From Sapria himalayana (lineage: Eukaryota; Streptophyta; Magnoliopsida; Malpighiales; Rafflesiaceae): 64,000 nt of DNA. Location: positions 1,820,674 through 1,884,673 of the forward strand of contig JAREIK010003431.1 in NCBI GenBank assembly GCA_029783825.1, given 5' to 3'. Below are positions 57,909 through 64,000 of this stretch, in pieces. Below the pieces are notes generated by a model. The model did no database searches, had not been told where the DNA came from, and saw only the letters and a list, made by a program, of their open reading frames with translations. Numbering within the stretch: the stretch's first letter is position 1; every line of letters starts with the position of its first letter. Position numbers and translations under genes: made by a program.

Positions 57909-58350
57909 CCATTGGGATTGTTGCCTTAACAATTGGTCTATTCATACCAATGTGATGGTGACCATATCAAATGGCATATTCATACTATTGGGATGGTGAC
58001 CTTACCAAACGGCCTATTCATACTAATGAGATGGTGGCCTTGCCAAATGGCCTGATCATACTAATGGGATGGTGGCATTGCCAAACGGCCTATTCATACT
58101 ACTAGGATGGTGACCTTGCCAAATGACCTGTTCATACTACTAGGATGGTTGCCTTACTAAACGGCCTATTCATACTACTAGGATGATGGCCTTACCAAAC
58201 GGCATATTCATACTACTAGGATGGTGGCCTTACCAAACGGCATATTCATACTACTAGGATGGTGGCCTTGCCAAACAGCCTATTCATACTACTAGGATGG
58301 TGGCCTTGTCAACTGGCCTATTCATACTACTAAGATGGTGGCCTTACCTG
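57909..58350. repeat. 38-bp tandem array, about 11.5 units
   Basis: The unit begins GGCCTATTCATACTACTAGG and continues ATGGTGGCCTTACCAAAC. Units at the 3' side are closer to each other than those at the 5' side. The array starts exactly where the outer MITE ends. There is no spacer between units, so it is a plain minisatellite. Confidence 0.95.
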
Positions 58351-58409
58351 CATTGACCTTGGGGCCCCAAGAGACATACATATATGGGGGCCAAAGGATA
58401 ATAATGATA

Positions 58410-60350
58410 GGAGATGGGCTGTGGTAGGGAAATTAAAAAAAAAAGTCTCCAAATAAATCTCAATTTAAGAGAGATCACTCATTCTTTGTTAATTTATCAT
58501 GCCTATTCATTCAACATCACCTATACAATATTTTGTTTATTTTATTGGAGACAATATTACCTCCCACAAAAATATAAAAAATCAGAAATAAATATCCTTA
58601 ATGTACTAGCAATTACCAAATTAAAATCCAAACAACCAATCAATAAATAATAATTCATGACCATGACCTAAGAGAAATATGACCAAAACCTAAAAAAAGA
58701 AGAGAAATATGACCATGAGCTAATAAAAAGAAAGGAAGTATGACCATGACCTCTAATACATCCAAGAGATTATAAAACATATCAAAATATGCAGAAAAGA
58801 ATATTATGAAATATTATATAATTACTATAAATAAATATTAGATATTTTAAGCTTACTTTCAATAAGATCGGATTATTTTTCTATTATAGTATATATTTTT
58901 AATCCCAAGAAAATATTTGAATCAATAATAATATCTTTTGAAATTGTATCTAAAGGTCCTTTAAGTGATTAAACTATAATTCATCATCTCCAATAATGAT
59001 AATATCATCCATATAAATAAATAAATAAGAAAACAATCTCTCTATGTAAACTTTTGTGATAAAATAATAAAACTAAAACATTCATATGCAAATTGAAAGT
59101 CATCGCCATATAATTATTGTCCATGTACAACCTTGAAGTAATAAAAAACATCAATCAAGCGTAATGTATCTATGCAAATTAAAATTTATCACCACACAAG
59201 TGATAAAATCTTCCATACTTCCATATAAATAAAATTATATGTCTGACTAATCATTATTAAATTATTATTTAAAATTTCTCATTACATTGATAATTTGTAG
59301 AAACAATATTTAAAATGATTGAGATGATACAATTATTAAAATGAGATTCATTAAAATATCAAAATTATTATTTGTAATATTTGTAGCATTATAAATTTTA
59401 TCAATAAGTAAAACAAATAATTCTTCTTTAGAATATCGATTGTGAAATATGAAAAACTTGATTTAACATGTTACGTATTATCCAAGATATGAAATGTTAA
59501 AATAGTACAAAAATTATTTGAATTCAAATAATAAAATAATATGATTGTTAATTTAGATATTAAATTATAATATCATTGTTAGTTGCAGTCCGCCTAACTT
59601 TTTAAATTGTGGAAAAAAAATTCAAATATATTATTCATAAAAATTACTCATCAAAACTAACATATAAATCAGTAGAAATAATTCAATGGGTTGGCAATTC
59701 CCTAAGCACTATGAAATCAAATGAAAAAAAAGAAAAAAAAAAAAATACCTACAGATCCATCATAGTTAAACTTAAGAATACTTTATGTTGGCTCTCTCTT
59801 GTCAAAATACTTATCAGCACATTTTTCTCCTTGAATGATTAAATATAGGGTTACATTTGTAGTATTAGAAATTTGTTTTTTTTTTACAAAGCTTACAATT
59901 TGTAAATTTTAACTTTCCCAATTGGTTTTTTTTTTGACTTAATATTTAAATTCTCCTAACAATTGGATGTGATACTATTAGTGTTCTTTTATCTTTTTTG
60001 ATAGATTGGTTGTGTTAATCAAATTTCCTATTGACTTCCAAGATTGATTTCATTTTAAACTTAGTATGAAAATTTTTGAGCTCTATTACATTATCATTTG
60101 CCTCTATAGGAATAATCTCAGTTTTTTGAATTTTTCAAATGTCCAATACATACAAGGCTAAAAAAGTATAAATAGAGATTAAGATGGTTAAGATAGATTT
60201 AGTGTGACATTAGATAGACTAAAATAAAAGTTTTGAAAAGATAATTATAAATTGAGGATATTTATACTTGATATTTAAAGTTAAAAAACATTAAAAATTT
60301 ACAAAAAAAAAATTAGCCATTAGGGACTACTTTCAATGATCATATGGCCA
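58410..60350 (-). pseudogene. Copia pol relic, minus strand
   Basis: The minus-strand reading YLFIYMDDIIIIGDDEL at about 59030-58981 is the RT active-site block (YVDDxxxTGDD), here YMDD, followed by IFLG-like remains. Other parts are decayed, with poly-A/T runs. Upstream on that strand (59600-60350) no clear domain could be set. Confidence 0.65.
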
Positions 60351-60399
60351 TTGCTTCAATAAATAATGGGTTAGATGTAATTTGGATCGACACAATCTC

Positions 60400-60990
60400 A
60401 AAAATAAGGCTGCCTGAAATTATCTAGTAGTGGCCCACTAGGCAAATTGGGTCATGTTGGGTTGGGTCTTCAACATACCAAGCCAGAGATGGATCAAGCC
60501 ATGGGCAGTGCCATGAACAAGCTCGTGACTAACCCATGATAACTTGGAGTCATGCTAGGCTTGCCCCATTTCATGTTAGGCTAGCTTAGGTTCATGCCAG
60601 ACTAATCATAGCTTGAGTGTAATGGCTAGCCTTCGTGCCAAAAAGGCCGTGATCAAATAGAATCCAAGATTGGCATAGCCAAAGTTCCCATTCGACATGA
60701 CTTAACCCGTGATCTTTTTATTTTTAAAATGATGAGTATATCTCATGCATCATACTCCAGTCCAGGGTCACCACCACTTGAGGAATGACCATAGCACAAC
60801 TCATCTACCAAAGGGGCCTAGGAAAAATTCAGCCAAAGTAGGCTTGTACATCATGTTGTGCCATAACGCTTGCTCTAGCTACAAGTAGGCCAATCCAATA
60901 TGTACCGTAGGACACATGCTATTTCTATGCCCAATTATGACTAGCCATGACAGGCACAAGTACAACCACTTTTATGTACATGTGTTGTGG
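60400..60990. mobile_element. GC-rich hAT fragment
   Basis: GGGTCATGTTGGGTTGGGTC, GGCTAGCTTAGGTTCATGCC and related words as in the other hAT blocks. No TIR or duplication was seen. Confidence 0.4.
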
Positions 60991-61099
60991 GGGGTTTTAT
61001 TATGATGTGTGATTTGTCACCAATACAAATTCATTATATGATCCTAATATTTTTAGCATTATTTTTGTCTATTATATCATATACAATTTTTATAATACA

Positions 61100-61269
61100 T
61101 GTAAACTTCCAATAATAATGTATATCATAATGATTTTTTTTTTTTTACTTTGGGGTCATGTAATGCTAAAGATATAAATACAATAACATAGAGATAAATC
61201 ATGTTTCAAATAATCTTATATAATAGACAAAAATAATTAGGATAGCTCACATATCAAGTGTGACCATTA

Positions 61270-61337
<68 letters not shown>

Positions 61338-61349
61338 TACTAATAATAC

Positions 61350-61381
<32 letters not shown>

Positions 61382-61480
61382 CTAATAATACTACTAATAA
61401 TAATAATACTAATAATACTACTAATAATAATAATACTAATAATACTAATAATAATAATAAATGAAACTATGTCATTTCCT
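61100..61480 (-). repeat. Copia LTR with TAA microsatellite
   Basis: The LTR module AGGATAGCTCACATATCAAG at 61238 is followed by a long (TAA)n tract, then pol sequence of the next relic, on the minus strand. Borders are approximate. Confidence 0.45.
61279..61462. repeat. TAA microsatellite, about 180 bp
   Basis: Pure (AAT)n to about 61335, then the same motif broken by ACTAAT units. It is one of the longest simple repeats in the window. Confidence 0.97.
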
Positions 61481-61484
61481 ATTG

Positions 61485-64000
61485 AGCTGGTGTATATAAG
61501 TTTACAACATCAAACTTAAAAAAAAGAAAGGTAAGTTGAGACATCTTCAATGTCTTGGTAAATATGTCCACTTGCAATCCACCTCTATGTTCTTCATTTA
61601 CTCATTAAATACTAGATTTAATGTTATATATCTTGTTGTCTGACTATCATGGTAAATAATTGTGGGAGAATAGAGTACATACTTGATATACTAGAGTAGA
61701 TGAATACTCAAAATATCTCATTAATAGTTATCATTATCAATTTGAATTTTATTTTTATACTAGATTTTGAAATAACTGTATGTCTCTTATTTTTCTAATA
61801 GACAAGATTACGTCTAAGAAAAATATAAAATTAGATCATAGACATTCGATACATGCTGGTACCCAACATGAGTATGAATACTCAGACACTAATTGTGTTT
61901 ATAATCCTTAAATGAGATCTCAAGCCCTATAAACTTTTTTACATGTCTCAGTATGCAAAGAGCTACATGAAGGTGAACATGTTCATAATAATATAGGAAA
62001 CAACTAATTATATTGATTACTTATATTTATCTAGTCTAACCATAGTTAGATAGTTAAACTTTCATATGATTATCTTATAAGTAGTAGAATCAGCTGAAAG
62101 GGTTGTATTATATGTAAAGTCATCATCTAGATCAAAAAAAAATAGATATAGTAGGATGCAACACAAAAAAAATGACCTCTACAAGAGCATCAAATACATA
62201 TCTCATATGTGATAACATGATACCTCTCATAGAATTAGTCCTTATGTGCTAAGAAAGTATCCAAGTATCCTAAAGTACTTCCTCTAAATTTATGTATGAA
62301 TTTACTATTTGAATTATATGATTTTCAACTTATCATCTCACATAATCAAAATGTTATCCACTTAAATAATCAACAAAATTATTTTGCCAAATGTGCTCCT
62401 TCAAGGAAAAAAAAAATCAATGGCACTCCTATATAACCTAAATGTGATTGCTTGTAAAAATCTCACAAACTAAATTTTCGATAACTACTTTAGGCCATAC
62501 AATGCCTTCAACAATCTATAAATAATATTTGACTATACTACTCAAAACTTATATGACTAATTCACATACAACTCCTCAAAGTCACCATGATAAAATATAT
62601 TCTTCACATTATGTTGATGTATCCTCTAACTACTAGATATTGCAAGTAAAATAAGAATTCATACTAAGATCATCTTAGCCATTAAATGTTGATGTATATT
62701 AGCAATACACACTATAGGTGTCACTTTTAAAATGATCTATCTTTATATTTGAACTTTTCATAGTGAATGCTTACATGTAACTAATAATAGGCATTATCAA
62801 AATTCATGATATTAGTTTCCAAGTTTCATTAGAGTAGAGAAGATACATCTATTTCATCATAGTCTGATATCATCTTGAATAAGATAATGTCTTAGAAAGT
62901 GACCATAGTATCCTAATTTTATCAAGAAAAGTTATAAAATAAATAGAATAAAGAACAAAATAATAATATGATAAACCCTATAAAATTAAGGACTAAGTAC
63001 AATTCCTTTGTCCATTTCAGAATATGATCACAATGTCAAGATCAGAAGGACTAACTACGAGATTATTTGGCTCTTCTATAGGCTCATCTCTAGTTTTAAG
63101 CAGGTTAAGTATGTCCCTCTCTCTCTCTCTCAGTATAGACTCTAAGTCCTAGGTAATCAAATCTCTTAATTAATGATTAAATATGCATTTGTATTGGTAA
63201 AGGCTCATAGCCTACTATATCATCTATGCCTAAGGAAGATCTCACTCACTCCAGAATCAATATAATCTGAATTTATTGATAAATATGATGATTTCATGGG
63301 AATTAACATCTTAATGAGTACCAACATACTTAGATATTATCAATAAGTGACTCTCTTTTCTAACCATCTAGGCAAGACTATAGATAAGGTAGAAAAAACA
63401 ACAGATTCATATGCAATATCTAAATTCACACTTTTCCTGGGCTCATTGAAAAATAAGTTTTGATCAAAAAATATAATATTCACACTCAGTAAAATACTAT
63501 TAGTCTCTAGTAAAAAATACTTGTACTCTATATAGGTACTCAAGTATCCAAGAAACACACATCTCAAGGCCCTAGAAGCTAACTAGTATTGTGATGGAGA
63601 TTGATTGAGAACAAAATAAGTGTATCCAAAAATATTGTAAGACAAGCAAAATAGTCTCTCTCTTGGATGTATGATCTAAAAAGATATATGCTAAGAATGG
63701 AAAAAAGAGAATATCTGATTGATAAGATAGATTATATATAAAATCATATCTCACCATAAATATTTTAGAACACTCTTTCTAAGAGTATCTGATTTGTCAT
63801 GATTAGGCATCTAGTCTTTTTTTTCCAGTAATCTATTTCTATTGCGGTGTGCTAATATAAGATATTTGATGTATAATCTCATAATCTATAAGTATGTGCT
63901 AGATTAGTATGACATATATTTTATTATATTGTCACTTCTTAATTTTTTTAATATTTTTTACCAATTAATTTTTTATCATTTATGAAAAATCTAAAAAATA
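61485..64000 (-). pseudogene. Copia pol relic, continues past window end
   Basis: Read on the minus strand from right to left: CVFLGYLSTYIEYKYFLLET near 63560 (integrase CVFLGYxSTxKGYKCYxxxT); an RT start with YM-AFTMKS near 62790; ADSTTYKIII near 62090 and NYLTMVRLDK (LxYLTxTRPDI), then LCILRHVKKFIG near 61965 (connection domain); and VVNLYTPAQ near 61490 (pol end DIYAPA). The order is complete but stops are many. Confidence 0.75.
63116..63131. repeat. CT microsatellite
   Basis: Eight CT units inside the copia relic. Confidence 0.9.

Noticed and set aside
57333..57929. Arg/Pro/Gly-rich ORFs up to 138 codons on both strands
   Set aside because: CG-rich MITE interior with few stop codons by composition; TIRs and target duplication explain the region.
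57909..58350. Regular repeat array resembling a CRISPR at first sight
   Set aside because: Units are contiguous with no unique spacers and the DNA is eukaryotic.
1..64000. tRNA, rRNA or other structured RNA genes
   Set aside because: No cloverleaf with A and B boxes or rRNA-like block was found; the TGGTATCAGAG matches are retroelement primer sites, not tRNA genes.

Overview
The window is nuclear DNA from a land plant, very probably an angiosperm. It is AT-rich, has spliced introns with GT-AG borders, and is full of Ty1/copia LTR retrotransposon and hAT DNA transposon remains. No bacterial, organellar or CRISPR-type feature was seen, and the species cannot be named from this sequence.

There is one recognisable host gene, on the + strand: the C-terminal 313 residues of a dolichol kinase (DOK1/EVAN/SEC59 family, an ER-membrane CTP-dependent kinase that makes dolichyl phosphate for protein glycosylation). 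Eight coding exons lie at 21288-21499, 28811-29000, 29074-29139, 40839-40927, 41015-41129, 50125-50176, 50305-50408 and 56333-56446. Together they give 942 nt with an unbroken frame ending in TGA. The kinase signature D-x2-A-x2-VG-x3-G-x8-KKTxEG is complete but spread over three exons. Four introns are very large (about 7.3, 11.7, 9.0 and 5.9 kb) and three are small (73, 87 and 128 bp). One small intron appears to be GC-AG. The N-terminal exons were not found in the 21 kb upstream.

The rest is nested repeats. 0-7.2 kb: LTR-like ends and a retroelement interrupted by a hAT element. 7.4-11.3 kb: LTR debris, a hAT transposase relic, and an unusual 1.7 kb element with ~150-bp inverted repeats around a GAGCTC-rich satellite. 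11.3-21.3 kb: a copia reverse transcriptase split by a TIR element with a perfect 8-bp duplication, then two hAT relics and more TIR and LTR pieces. 21.5-56.3 kb: introns filled with copia fragments in both orientations, hAT MITEs with target duplications, a 3.8 kb hAT relic and copia LTR/PBS/leader segments. 56.4-64 kb: 3' flank, hairpin-like repeats, nested GC-rich hAT MITEs, a 38-bp tandem array, and two minus-strand copia pol relics, the last running off the window end.

Nearly all short ORFs in the window are chance frames in repeats or shadows of the exons. Domain calls on the transposon relics rest on reading decayed peptides by eye.
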